This document shows positions 1 to 6,785 of a stretch of 10,044 nt of DNA, piece by piece. Under the pieces are notes generated by a model, which did not search any database, was not told the origin of the DNA, and worked only from the letters and a program-made list of their open reading frames with translations. This DNA comes from an uncultured Pelagibacteraceae bacterium (GTDB taxonomy: Bacteria; Pseudomonadota; Alphaproteobacteria; Pelagibacterales; Pelagibacteraceae), in contig CACANV010000027.1 in NCBI GenBank assembly GCA_902533955.1, positions 1 through 10,044 on the forward strand. Direction: 5' to 3'. Position 1 is the first letter of the stretch. Each line of letters opens with the position of its first letter. Position numbers and translations under genes: made by a program.

Positions 1-626
1 TCACTAATTGGAGCAAGATGTGGCTGTAGACGTGTTCTTACTATAATATAAGTTATTATTAACCCTGAAATCATTAACCCAGGAACTATAGCTTCCTGAA
101 ATAACATAGTTATAGATGTTTCTGTTGTTAAACCATAAATAATTAAAACTATTGAAGGTGGTATCATAGTTCCTAAAGAGCCTGAGGCACAAATTATTCC
201 AATAGACATATCTTGGTCATACTTCAACCTTAACATTTGAGGTAGAGCAATTAATCCAAGCAAAACAATTTCTCCTCCAATGATACCACTCATTGCGGCC
301 ATTATCGTTGCCATTATTGCTGTTACTACACCTACTCCACCTCTAGTTTTTCTTAACCATGCATTAAGAGCATCATATAAATCTTTTGCAATATTTGACC
401 TCTCGAGCAATGAGGCCATGAAAATAAATAATGGAACTGAGAGAAATGAATAAGTTACCAATAATGAATAAAATCTTGATAATAATATACCTAATGCATG
501 AGGGCCTATATTAACCATAACTATCACGGCACCCATAACACCAGATGCAAATCCTAAAGGAACTCCAATAGCAATTAATACAAGAAGACCAAAAAGTACA
601 ATTAGTGATAGTGTTCCTATATCCAT
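1..626 (-). CDS. dctM: TRAP transporter large permease subunit DctM (C-terminal part outside window)
   Basis: This is the large membrane subunit of a tripartite ATP-independent periplasmic transporter. It carries the Na+-coupled transport path and works with DctQ and DctP in the inner membrane. The reading frame starts with ATG at 626 and stays open to the window edge: 208 codons are visible of a usual 430 or more. The visible part holds several hydrophobic helices. At residues 151-165 it has the family signature LGTMIPPSIVLIIYG, and at about 112-121 the segment MSGIIGGEIV, which resembles the FcbT3-type (mannitol/chloroaromatic-class) large subunits. The ATG directly follows the TAA of dctQ (no gap), so translation is probably coupled; no Shine-Dalgarno is visible. 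Family assignment is firm. The substrate cannot be read from this subunit. The subclass is inferred from remembered consensus, not from a search. Confidence 0.93.
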   Translation of the reverse strand, partial: MDIGTLSLIVLFGLLVLIAIGVPLGFASGVMGAVIVMVNIGPHALGILLSRFYSLLVTYSFLSVPLFIFMASLLERSNIAKDLYDALNAWLRKTRGGVGVVTAIMATIMAAMSGIIGGEIVLLGLIALPQMLRLKYDQDMSIGIICASGSLGTMIPPSIVLIIYGLTTETSITMLFQEAIVPGLMISGLIITYIIVRTRLQPHLAPIS

Positions 627-1196
627 TTATTTTAAATCTTTCGCAGGATCGTATTGAATTTCTTTTTCATTTTTCCAGTCTAAGATTAAATTATTAACTG
701 CTTGTAAAGCAATTAAACCAACACAAATTAAAGATAGTGGTTTCATTGTTGCTGGAATTGGAGGATCCCAAAAAGTTGCAAATCTTTCCCAGCTCGTAAA
801 AGAAATGTAGGCATCTGCCCATCCTCCATAAATTAATGCAGCTGCGTATAAAACTATAATAATTGTACTTATTAAATCAAAAATTCTTTGTACTCTTCTT
901 GGAACCCAGTCATAAAGTAACACTATTCTTATATGACATCTTAATCTCATTGCATAAATTCCACCTACTAAATAAATAACTCCTGCTAACCATAAACAAA
1001 GTTCATTTACCCACATAGTTGGTTTAAACATTACATATCTCATAAATATTTCATACATCATTACAGCTACGATTAATGGGATAATATATTTTGTTGTATG
1101 AGAGATAGTTAAAGTAATTCTATCAAACCAGGTAATTGGAAAGTCGTCTCTGCTTGCTACTTTTTTTGTCTGTTCTTCTAAACCTTGATCTCTCAT
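627..1196 (-). CDS. dctQ: TRAP transporter small permease subunit DctQ
   Basis: This is the small membrane subunit of the TRAP transporter, which pairs with DctM and helps dock the binding protein. It has 189 residues and four predicted helices at about 37-55, 62-82, 103-125 and 150-172, the usual DctQ layout. Family features visible are the R53...W62-x-x-E65 stretch between helices 1 and 2 and the H88-x-R90 motif after helix 2. The W143-D-P-P-I-P loop before helix 4 fits the longer FcbT2-type small subunits. The gene lies 82 bases after dctP, separated by a strong hairpin, and ends immediately before the dctM ATG. No Shine-Dalgarno precedes the ATG at 1196. The hydrophilic N-terminal 20 residues might be shorter if a later start were used, but no better start is evident. 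Confidence 0.93.
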   Translation of the reverse strand: MRDQGLEEQTKKVASRDDFPITWFDRITLTISHTTKYIIPLIVAVMMYEIFMRYVMFKPTMWVNELCLWLAGVIYLVGGIYAMRLRCHIRIVLLYDWVPRRVQRIFDLISTIIIVLYAAALIYGGWADAYISFTSWERFATFWDPPIPATMKPLSLICVGLIALQAVNNLILDWKNEKEIQYDPAKDLK

Positions 1197-1217
1197 AAAA
1201 TTCTATTAAACTTTAGA

Positions 1218-1244
1218 AAGAAGGGCTCTTTACGAGCCCTTCTT
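1218..1244 (-). terminator. Strong G+C-rich hairpin between dctP and dctQ (partial terminator or mRNA-stabilising element)
   Basis: A perfect 11-bp stem (AAGAAGGGCTC at 1218-1228 pairs with 1234-1244) closes a 5-base loop. It is the most G+C-rich structure in a very AT-rich window. On the minus-strand transcript the 3' arm ends in UUCUU and is followed by UCU, so the U-tract is interrupted and termination is probably incomplete. It lies 34 bases after the dctP stop and 21 bases before the dctQ ATG. Hairpins between binding-protein and permease genes are a known way to give more binding protein than permease, by partial termination or by protecting the upstream mRNA from 3' exonucleases. The structure is seen; the function is inferred. 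Confidence 0.78.
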
Positions 1245-1278
1245 GATATTTATTTATTAATCTTAATCAAGGATAAGA

Positions 1279-2295
1279 TTATAGCAAACCTATCGCTTTC
1301 ATGTAATCTTGATGCATTTCAATAAGCTGTTTAGCTTCAGGAGATTTTGTCTTCCAATTTTCCCAAGCTTTCATAGCAGCTGCTCTAAATGTTGCTCTAT
1401 CTTGTTTAGAGAAATCATGTAGAGTAACTCCTTGAGCATTTAATGCTTTTATAGCTTCAAGATTTTTTCTTTCAACTATGCTAGTGATTGATCTTCCAGC
1501 AATTTCTATTGAAGCCAAGATTGCACCTCTCTCATGAGGTTTTAAACCATCCCAAACTTTTTTATTACATGCTAAGTGGTCTGCAGGCATAGAGTGAAAT
1601 CCTGGATAAGTCGCATGAGGATTTTCATCATAGAATCCACCCGCAAAATTATTTGCTAAGTTAGAATAGTCCGCTCCATCAATTAGACCTGTTTGCAATG
1701 CAGTTGGTACTTCACCAAAGTCCATAACAATGGGTTTTGCACCCAATTCTGCAAAAATTTCACTTTCCATTCCTGGAGGTGATCTAAATTTGAAATCTTT
1801 TAATGAAGCAACATCTGGTAAAGGTTTGCTAGAAATTAAAGACTCGTGTCCAGGTATCCACCATCCAACAAACTCCATACCATATTTATTATAAAGTTTT
1901 GCGATAGCTTCTCTTGCACCTGGATGTTCTAAGAAACCATATTGTTGATAAGGATTTTCATATGCACCCATAATATCACCAGCAAATTGAAATGCTGCAT
2001 TTTTACCAGTTTGGTAAGCACCACCAGTAAAATCACAATCTATAATTCCAGTTCTTGCTGAGTTAAAAACTTCTGCAGATTTTCCTGTTACAGAAGCTCC
2101 ATGAAATAACTGAACTTTAATACTACCACCAGAAAACTTCTCAACGTTTTTTGCTAATTGAGTAGCTACTTCTCCAGATGGCTGAGCTGCTGAAAAGTGT
2201 GTTTCAAACTTTAAAGTCTTTGCATTTGCAGAGCCAAATAAAGCAAAAGAAACTAAAACAATTGCAGCTGTTATTTTTGAAATTAATTTAAACAT
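1279..2295 (-). CDS. dctP: TRAP transporter periplasmic solute-binding protein DctP
   Basis: This is the secreted binding protein that captures the substrate in the periplasm and delivers it to DctQM. It has 338 residues, the usual family length. An N-terminal signal peptide has a hydrophobic core at about 8-21 and a SANA-KT cleavage site after Ala25. The DctP fold is recognisable from F170-R171-S-P-P and the following G184-AKP...PTALQTGLIDGAD segment (to 209). Arg171 aligns with the conserved arginine that salt-bridges the substrate carboxylate in this family, so an organic acid is expected. The sequence fits the TakP/FcbT1-like group better than the C4-dicarboxylate or sialic-acid group, but this is from memory of consensus. 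Unlike most genes here it has a clear Shine-Dalgarno and its own long leader. Location beside two sugar-acid dehydratases suggests a sugar acid or keto acid as ligand. Confidence 0.94.
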   Translation of the reverse strand: MFKLISKITAAIVLVSFALFGSANAKTLKFETHFSAAQPSGEVATQLAKNVEKFSGGSIKVQLFHGASVTGKSAEVFNSARTGIIDCDFTGGAYQTGKNAAFQFAGDIMGAYENPYQQYGFLEHPGAREAIAKLYNKYGMEFVGWWIPGHESLISSKPLPDVASLKDFKFRSPPGMESEIFAELGAKPIVMDFGEVPTALQTGLIDGADYSNLANNFAGGFYDENPHATYPGFHSMPADHLACNKKVWDGLKPHERGAILASIEIAGRSITSIVERKNLEAIKALNAQGVTLHDFSKQDRATFRAAAMKAWENWKTKSPEAKQLIEMHQDYMKAIGLL

Positions 2296-2302
2296 TTTTT
2301 TC

Positions 2303-2308
2303 CCTCTC
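2303..2308 (-). promoter_or_regulatory. Shine-Dalgarno sequence of dctP
   Basis: GAGAGG on the minus strand, 7 bases before the ATG at 2295. It stands out because most other genes in the window start without a recognisable ribosome binding site. It fits high expression of a periplasmic binding protein and fixes the dctP start. Confidence 0.65.
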
Positions 2309-2384
2309 TTTTATGTTTTTTTTTAAATTTAAACATAAAGATTAATAAAATACAAATGAAAGAGAAATTATTAAGTATGGATGT

Positions 2385-2414
2385 TATATAAATATTTATT
2401 TAATTTATTATCAA
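2385..2414 (-). promoter_or_regulatory. Candidate promoter for dctPQM
   Basis: In the 138-base spacer between the dehydrogenase gene and dctP, the minus strand has a TTGATA (2409-2414) and a TATATA (2385-2390) separated by 18 bases. This would give a leader of about 80 bases before dctP, containing the Shine-Dalgarno and an A-rich tract. In such AT-rich DNA TATA-like boxes occur often by chance, so the support is the spacer length, the near-consensus -35 box and the likely need for separate binding-protein expression. Confidence 0.35.
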
Positions 2415-2425
2415 CTTATAGTTGA
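2411..2425. promoter_or_regulatory. Inverted repeat, candidate operator or weak 3' hairpin
   Basis: TCAACT and AGTTGA (6-bp arms) flank a 3-base centre, just after the stop codon of the dehydrogenase gene at 2434. It overlaps the candidate -35 box of dctPQM, which would suit a repressor site. As RNA it could form a weak hairpin at the end of the dehydrogenase message, but no T-tract follows, so a terminator is less likely. Confidence 0.3.
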
Positions 2426-2433
2426 AATATATT

Positions 2434-3405
2434 TTAAACGACTCTTGATAAAAGAGGTTTGTTATTAAAATGTGCAAAGATATTATTAACTGCTAACATT
2501 GCCATAGCGTCTCTAGTTTCATAATTTGAACTACCTATGTGTGGAAGCACAAAGCAATTATCTAAATCTAAATATCTCTCATCAAGATTTGGTTCATTAT
2601 TAAAAACATCTAAACCTGCAGCATAAATTTTTTTTTTCTTCAAAGCATCTATTAAAGCATCATCGTTTATTGTTGAACCTCTCGAAGTATTAATAACTAT
2701 TGCGTGCTTTGGGAGTAAATTTATTGCTGCATTATTTAATATATTTTTTGTTTCTGAAGTTGCTGGAGTGTGTATTGATACAAAATCGCAATATGGCATC
2801 ATGGAATTAACAGAATTATAGTATTTTGCACCATTTTCTAAATCATCAGATAATTTATTTCTGTTATAGTAAATTATTTTCATGCCAAATCCTCTGGCTC
2901 TTTTGGCAACAATTCTTCCTATTCTTCCCATTCCTATTATTCCCAATGTTTTGGAAGTTAAAGATTGACCCATAACAAAATTTACAAAATCAATTTTTGT
3001 TTCTTTCCATTTTCCTGATTTAACAAGTTTAAAGCCTTCATAAGCTTTTCTACATGTTGCTAGCATTAATAGTATTGTTATTTCTGCAACAGCATCATTC
3101 AATACATTTGGTGTATTTGTAATAATTATATTTTTTTCTTTGGCTGATTTTATATTTATATGATCAAATCCTACTGAAAAAGTGGCAATTATTTTTAATC
3201 TACCATTCATTTTATTAAAAAAATTACTATCAAAAGTATCCCATCCTGAAACTATCATTCCATCATATTGGTTGGCTAAATTTATTAATTCGTCATATGG
3301 AATTGGTTCATCTTTTTTATTAAAAGTTGCTTGAAAATTTTCAGCAAGTTTTATTTCAGCTTCATCAGTCATTTTTCTAGTAACTAAAATTTTAGGTTTT
3401 ATCAT
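2434..3405 (-). CDS. D-isomer-specific 2-hydroxyacid dehydrogenase (glyoxylate/hydroxypyruvate/2-ketogluconate reductase type)
   Basis: This cytoplasmic NAD(P)H-dependent oxidoreductase interconverts a 2-keto acid and its D-2-hydroxy acid. It has 323 residues, the normal length. The N-terminal substrate-binding part contains F76-S-V-G-F-DHI and NTPN at 97-100. The Rossmann nucleotide site is G158-M-G-R-I-G163. The catalytic triad is intact: Arg242 (NTSRG), Glu271 (NNEP) and His289 (PHIGS). The pattern best matches the glyoxylate/hydroxypyruvate and 2-ketogluconate reductase branch; substrate choice within this branch cannot be decided by eye. Asn181-Arg182 after the second Rossmann strand (YYNRN) suggests NADPH preference. 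The ATG follows the TAA of the IlvD/Edd dehydratase with no gap, so the two are almost surely co-translated. That makes a role in the same sugar-acid route likely, for example reducing a 2-keto-aldonate to an aldonate for dehydration, or removing a glyoxylate-like product. Confidence 0.9.
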   Translation of the reverse strand: MIKPKILVTRKMTDEAEIKLAENFQATFNKKDEPIPYDELINLANQYDGMIVSGWDTFDSNFFNKMNGRLKIIATFSVGFDHINIKSAKEKNIIITNTPNVLNDAVAEITILLMLATCRKAYEGFKLVKSGKWKETKIDFVNFVMGQSLTSKTLGIIGMGRIGRIVAKRARGFGMKIIYYNRNKLSDDLENGAKYYNSVNSMMPYCDFVSIHTPATSETKNILNNAAINLLPKHAIVINTSRGSTINDDALIDALKKKKIYAAGLDVFNNEPNLDERYLDLDNCFVLPHIGSSNYETRDAMAMLAVNNIFAHFNNKPLLSRVV

Positions 3406-5181
3406 TTAATGAGAATTTCTTAGAACACCCTTTGTTTTAGTAATGTCTAAATATTGATCTCTAGACATTATGCAAGCGCCATCTTCGAGCTGACCAACAT
3501 TAGATCTAGAAATCTCTTGCCATGGTGTTTGATTTTTTAGTTTTTTTATTTTTTTTCTTTTTCTTCTTTTTGTAAATTCTATCTTGGATATTTGAAGATC
3601 TACTCTTCTCTTATTAAGATCTATAGTCATTTTATCACCTGTTCTAACTATAGCTAAATCACCACCAACAGCAGACTCTGGTGATACATGAAGAATTGAG
3701 GGGCTTTCAGAAGTTCCGCTTTGCCTGCCGTCCCCAAGTGTAGGAAGTGCATTTATTCCCTTTTTTAACAGTCTGTCTGGCGGTTGCATATTAACTACTT
3801 CGGCTGAACCAGGATATCCAACAGGTCCACAACCTCTTATTATTAGTATTGATTTTTCAGTAATATTTAATTTTTTGCTATTTATCCTATGATGGTAATC
3901 TTCTGGACCTTCAAAGACTACGGCTTTACCATTAAAAACATTTGGATGTTTTGGATTTGATAGATATCTATCTCTGAACTCTTTACTAATTACAGAGGTT
4001 TTCATTATTGCTGATGAAAAAAAATTACTTTTCATAACTAAAAAACCTGCTTTGTCAGTAAGACTTTCTTTAAATGTTTTAATTACTTTTCTATCAACAT
4101 GTATTTTTTTTTTTAAATTTTGACCAATAGTTTTTCCTGTAACAGTAATTAAATTTTGATGAATTTTTTTATGTTTAATTAATTCCTTCATAACAGCTGG
4201 GATTCCTCCTGCTCTATAAAAACCTTCCATTAAATATTCTCCAGCAGGTTGGCAATTTGCAAGCAAAGGTATCTTATGACCTAATTTTTGCCAATTTGAT
4301 AAATCAAATTTTATTCCCATGTGTTTAGCAATAGCAATTAAATGTGTGGTGCAATTACTAGAAGCTCCAATTGCACTTGCTACTACAACTGCATTTTCAA
4401 AAGCTTTCTTGGTCATTATTTTAGATGGTGTAAGATCCTCGTTGACCATTTTTACAATTCTTGATCCTGTCTCAAAAGAAATCTGTTCTCTTTCACGATA
4501 AGGCGCTGGTATTACAGCACAACCTGGCAAGGACATGCCTAGAGCTTCTGCAACAGAATTCATTGAGGATGCTGTGCCCATAGTATTACAATGTCCAGGA
4601 CTTGGAGCAGATGCTGCAGCCATATCCATAAATTCCTCGTAATTAATTTCCCCTTTAGCAAGCAACCTTCTGGCTTCCCAAATTATAGTTCCGGAACCAG
4701 CTTTTTTACCTTTATAGTTTCCATCAAGCATTGGACCACCAGAAAGAACTATTGCTGGAATGTTAACTGTTGCTGCAGCCATTAATGCAGCTGGAGTAGT
4801 TTTATCACAACCAGTTGTAAGTATAACTCCATCAAGTGGATAACCATAAAGAACTTCAACTAAAGATAAATATGATAGATTTCTATCCAACATTGCGGTT
4901 GGTCTTTTGCCAGTTTCTTGAATCGGGTGAGTAGGAAATTCCATTGCTATTCCTCCTGCTCTTCTAATTCCATCTTTAATTCTTTTGCTCAATGATAAAA
5001 AATGTCTATTGCAAGGAGATAAATCACTACCTGATTGTGCAATACCAATAATTGGGTTTCCTGATTGAAGTTCTTTTCTAGTTAAACCATAATTTAGATA
5101 TCTCTCTAAATACATGGCAGTCATCCCTGGATCTTTTGGATTATTAAACCATTGTTTGCTTCTTAAATTCTTTTTTTTCAT
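3406..5181 (-). CDS. IlvD/Edd-family sugar-acid dehydratase (L-arabonate/D-xylonate dehydratase-like)
   Basis: This cytoplasmic iron-sulfur dehydratase removes water from an aldonic acid to give a 2-keto-3-deoxy acid. It has 591 residues. The three cluster cysteines are Cys57 (SPCNRH), Cys125 (TTGCDKT) and Cys198 (GHCNTMGT). Asp126-Lys127 and Glu89 (in PIQETGKRP) match the Mg2+-binding residues of structurally characterised L-arabinonate dehydratase, including the lysine that is carbamylated there. The C-terminal motif GRQSGTSESPS (485-495) holds the active-site serine region. The PIQETGKRPTA and QTPWQE (551-556) segments separate it from ordinary dihydroxy-acid dehydratase (IlvD of valine synthesis) and from Edd, and point to the pentonate/hexonate group. 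A lysine/arginine-rich linker (538-549, KRRKRKKIKKLK) precedes the tail. The start is the first ATG after the divergent control region; no Shine-Dalgarno is visible. First gene of the minus-strand unit. The exact sugar acid is unknown. Confidence 0.9.
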   Translation of the reverse strand: MKKKNLRSKQWFNNPKDPGMTAMYLERYLNYGLTRKELQSGNPIIGIAQSGSDLSPCNRHFLSLSKRIKDGIRRAGGIAMEFPTHPIQETGKRPTAMLDRNLSYLSLVEVLYGYPLDGVILTTGCDKTTPAALMAAATVNIPAIVLSGGPMLDGNYKGKKAGSGTIIWEARRLLAKGEINYEEFMDMAAASAPSPGHCNTMGTASSMNSVAEALGMSLPGCAVIPAPYREREQISFETGSRIVKMVNEDLTPSKIMTKKAFENAVVVASAIGASSNCTTHLIAIAKHMGIKFDLSNWQKLGHKIPLLANCQPAGEYLMEGFYRAGGIPAVMKELIKHKKIHQNLITVTGKTIGQNLKKKIHVDRKVIKTFKESLTDKAGFLVMKSNFFSSAIMKTSVISKEFRDRYLSNPKHPNVFNGKAVVFEGPEDYHHRINSKKLNITEKSILIIRGCGPVGYPGSAEVVNMQPPDRLLKKGINALPTLGDGRQSGTSESPSILHVSPESAVGGDLAIVRTGDKMTIDLNKRRVDLQISKIEFTKRRKRKKIKKLKNQTPWQEISRSNVGQLEDGACIMSRDQYLDITKTKGVLRNSH

Positions 5182-5247
5182 TAAATTATAAATATTTTAT
5201 TTAAATTAATTTAATTTATAATAGTTTTATAAAACTAATAATGAAAA
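5182..5247. promoter_or_regulatory. Divergent control region between the two dehydratase genes
   Basis: These 66 bases separate the starts of the IlvD/Edd gene (minus) and the UxaA-family gene (plus). Only two positions, 5224 and 5235, and the G at 5243 are not A or T. On the plus strand a perfect TATAAT lies at 5217-5222, placing a start near 5229 and a leader of about 20 bases. On the minus strand TATAAA at 5215-5220 overlaps it head to head, giving a start near 5208. No good -35 box is visible for either. Shared control of both dehydratases would follow from this layout; the promoter boxes are plausible but AT-richness raises the chance of coincidence. Confidence 0.5.
5222..5237. promoter_or_regulatory. 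16-base perfect palindrome, candidate operator
   Basis: TAGTTTTATAAAACTA reads identically on both strands. It begins at the last base of the plus-strand TATAAT box and covers the expected transcription start, the usual place for a repressor site. It contains the only G/C pair in the core of the region, in symmetric positions (5224 and 5235), which argues a little against a chance A/T palindrome. No regulator gene lies in the window. Confidence 0.4.
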
Positions 5248-6753
5248 ATGAATAGTCTAATTGTTCTAAATAAGAATGATAACGTTGGTGTAAGCCAATT
5301 TATTATACCTGAAAAAACTAAAATTAAAGGTCAAGATATAAGCACCATTGATCCAATACCATTTGGTCACAAAGTTTGTTTAAAACCTATTAATAAAGGA
5401 GATCCAATTATAAAATATGATCAAATAATTGGTTTTGCCTCTAAAAATATATCTGTTGGAGAACATGTTCATTCACACAATTTAGAATTCAAAGAATTTG
5501 AAAGATCCTTCTGTGTGAAAGATAAAAAATTTATTGTAGATGAAAAATCAGATACTTTTTTTAATGGTATTTTAAGAGATAATAACCAAGTCGCTACAAG
5601 AAATTATATTGGAATTGTTAGTACGGTAAATTGTTCTGCAACAGTAACTAAAATGATTGTTGAGAAGATTAAATATTCAAATATTTTAAATGATTATCCA
5701 AATATTGATGGAATAGTTCCTATAACACACTCGACTGGATGTGGAATGAATACTGTCAGCGAAGGAATGCAAATTTTTCAAAGAACAATCGATGGCTTTA
5801 AAAATCATCCAAATTTTTCTCATGTTTTTGTTATTGGTTTGGGGTGCGAGTGTGCACAAGTAAGTTTATTCGACGAGTCATTAAAAAAACATAACAGAAT
5901 TCATTTTCTTACAATTCAAGACGAAGGTGGAACCAAAAAAATAGTGGATAAGGTATTATCACAAATAAAAAATTTATTACCAGAGGCTAACAATATAAGA
6001 AGAACAGCTGAATCAGTAAGTCATTTAACATTGGCGTTACAGTGTGGAGGATCTGATGGTTATTCTGGAATTACAGCTAATCCTGCTTTAGGTGTTGCGG
6101 CTGATTTACTAGTTAACAAAGGTGGAAGTTCTATTTTATCTGAAACTCCTGAAATTTATGGTGCAGAACATCTTTTAATTAATAGGGCAAGCAATCAAGA
6201 AACTGCTGATAAATTATTAGATAGAATTAAATGGTGGAAACATTACACATCAATAAATAATAGTACTATGGATAATAATCCTGCTCCAGGCAATAAAAGA
6301 GGTGGTTTAACTACAATTTTGGAAAAATCACTTGGTGCAGTTGCAAAAGGAGGAAAATCAATATTACAAGATGTGCTTCAATATGCGGAACCACTAAAAA
6401 ATAAAGGTTTCAATTTTATGGACTCTCCAGGATACGATCCGGTTTCTGTTACAGGTCAAGTTGCTTCTGGAGCAAATGTGATATGTTTTACAACTGGAAG
6501 AGGATCTTGCTTTGGTTGTAAACCAGTACCTAGTTTAAAACTATCAACAAACACTGCGATGTATGAAAAGATGGAAGAAGATATGGATATAAATTGCGGA
6601 ACTATCGCTGAAGGAAAAGAAGATATTGAAAAAGTTGGAAATAAAATATTTGATCTTATTGTAAATACTGCATCAGGTAATAAATCAAAAAGTGAGATCA
6701 ATGGTTATGGTGATGAGGAATTTAATCCCTGGCAAGTTGGTGTGGTAATGTAA
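5248..6753 (+). CDS. uxaA: UxaA/GarD-family dehydratase (altronate dehydratase-like, full length)
   Basis: This cytoplasmic metal-dependent dehydratase acts on a hexonate or aldarate such as D-altronate (giving 2-keto-3-deoxygluconate) or galactarate. It has 501 residues, close to E. coli UxaA (495) and a little shorter than GarD (523), with both domains fused in one chain. The N-terminal SAF domain covers about 9-80, with IPFGHKV (37-43) and GEHVHSHN (71-78). The catalytic part follows from about 115, with RNYIGIVSTVNC (118-129), HSTGCGMN (161-168), GLGCECAQ (197-204), QCGGSDGYSGITANPA (265-280), NPAPGNKRGG (344-353) and SCFGCKP (420-426). The conserved histidines of the SAF part and the cysteines of the catalytic part look intact. 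The ATG at 5248 gives a normal SAF start; no Shine-Dalgarno is seen. It is divergent from the IlvD/Edd dehydratase and followed 32 bases later by a DMT permease. The symbol reflects family and length; the true substrate may be another sugar acid. Confidence 0.88.
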   Translation: MNSLIVLNKNDNVGVSQFIIPEKTKIKGQDISTIDPIPFGHKVCLKPINKGDPIIKYDQIIGFASKNISVGEHVHSHNLEFKEFERSFCVKDKKFIVDEKSDTFFNGILRDNNQVATRNYIGIVSTVNCSATVTKMIVEKIKYSNILNDYPNIDGIVPITHSTGCGMNTVSEGMQIFQRTIDGFKNHPNFSHVFVIGLGCECAQVSLFDESLKKHNRIHFLTIQDEGGTKKIVDKVLSQIKNLLPEANNIRRTAESVSHLTLALQCGGSDGYSGITANPALGVAADLLVNKGGSSILSETPEIYGAEHLLINRASNQETADKLLDRIKWWKHYTSINNSTMDNNPAPGNKRGGLTTILEKSLGAVAKGGKSILQDVLQYAEPLKNKGFNFMDSPGYDPVSVTGQVASGANVICFTTGRGSCFGCKPVPSLKLSTNTAMYEKMEEDMDINCGTIAEGKEDIEKVGNKIFDLIVNTASGNKSKSEINGYGDEEFNPWQVGVVM

Positions 6754-6785
6754 TGTATTTTTAATTAAATACTTAATCCAAATTA

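Noticed and set aside
4..192. Small minus-strand reading frame
   Set aside because: It lies in another frame inside dctM, whose own frame has clear TRAP motifs through this region.
4319..4785. Two small plus-strand reading frames opposite the IlvD/Edd gene
   Set aside because: They are antisense to conserved catalytic segments of the dehydratase, with no start signals or recognisable protein features.
5185..5190. Minus-strand TATAAT as -10 box of the IlvD/Edd gene
   Set aside because: It is three bases from the ATG, so transcription would start after the start codon.
5201..5214. TTAAATTAATTTAA palindrome as a second operator
   Set aside because: It consists only of A and T in a region of the same makeup, so chance is the better explanation.
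5241..5255. ATG at 5241 as start of the UxaA-family gene or as a leader peptide
   Set aside because: It is out of frame and stops after four codons; too short to support as a gene.
6456..6701. Minus-strand reading frame of 81 codons
   Set aside because: It is antisense to the conserved C-terminal part of the UxaA-family gene and shows nothing protein-like.
6755..6772. GTATTT/AAATAC hairpin between the UxaA-family and DMT genes as terminator
   Set aside because: Only six weak, mostly A-T pairs with no T-tract following; expected by chance in such AT-rich DNA.
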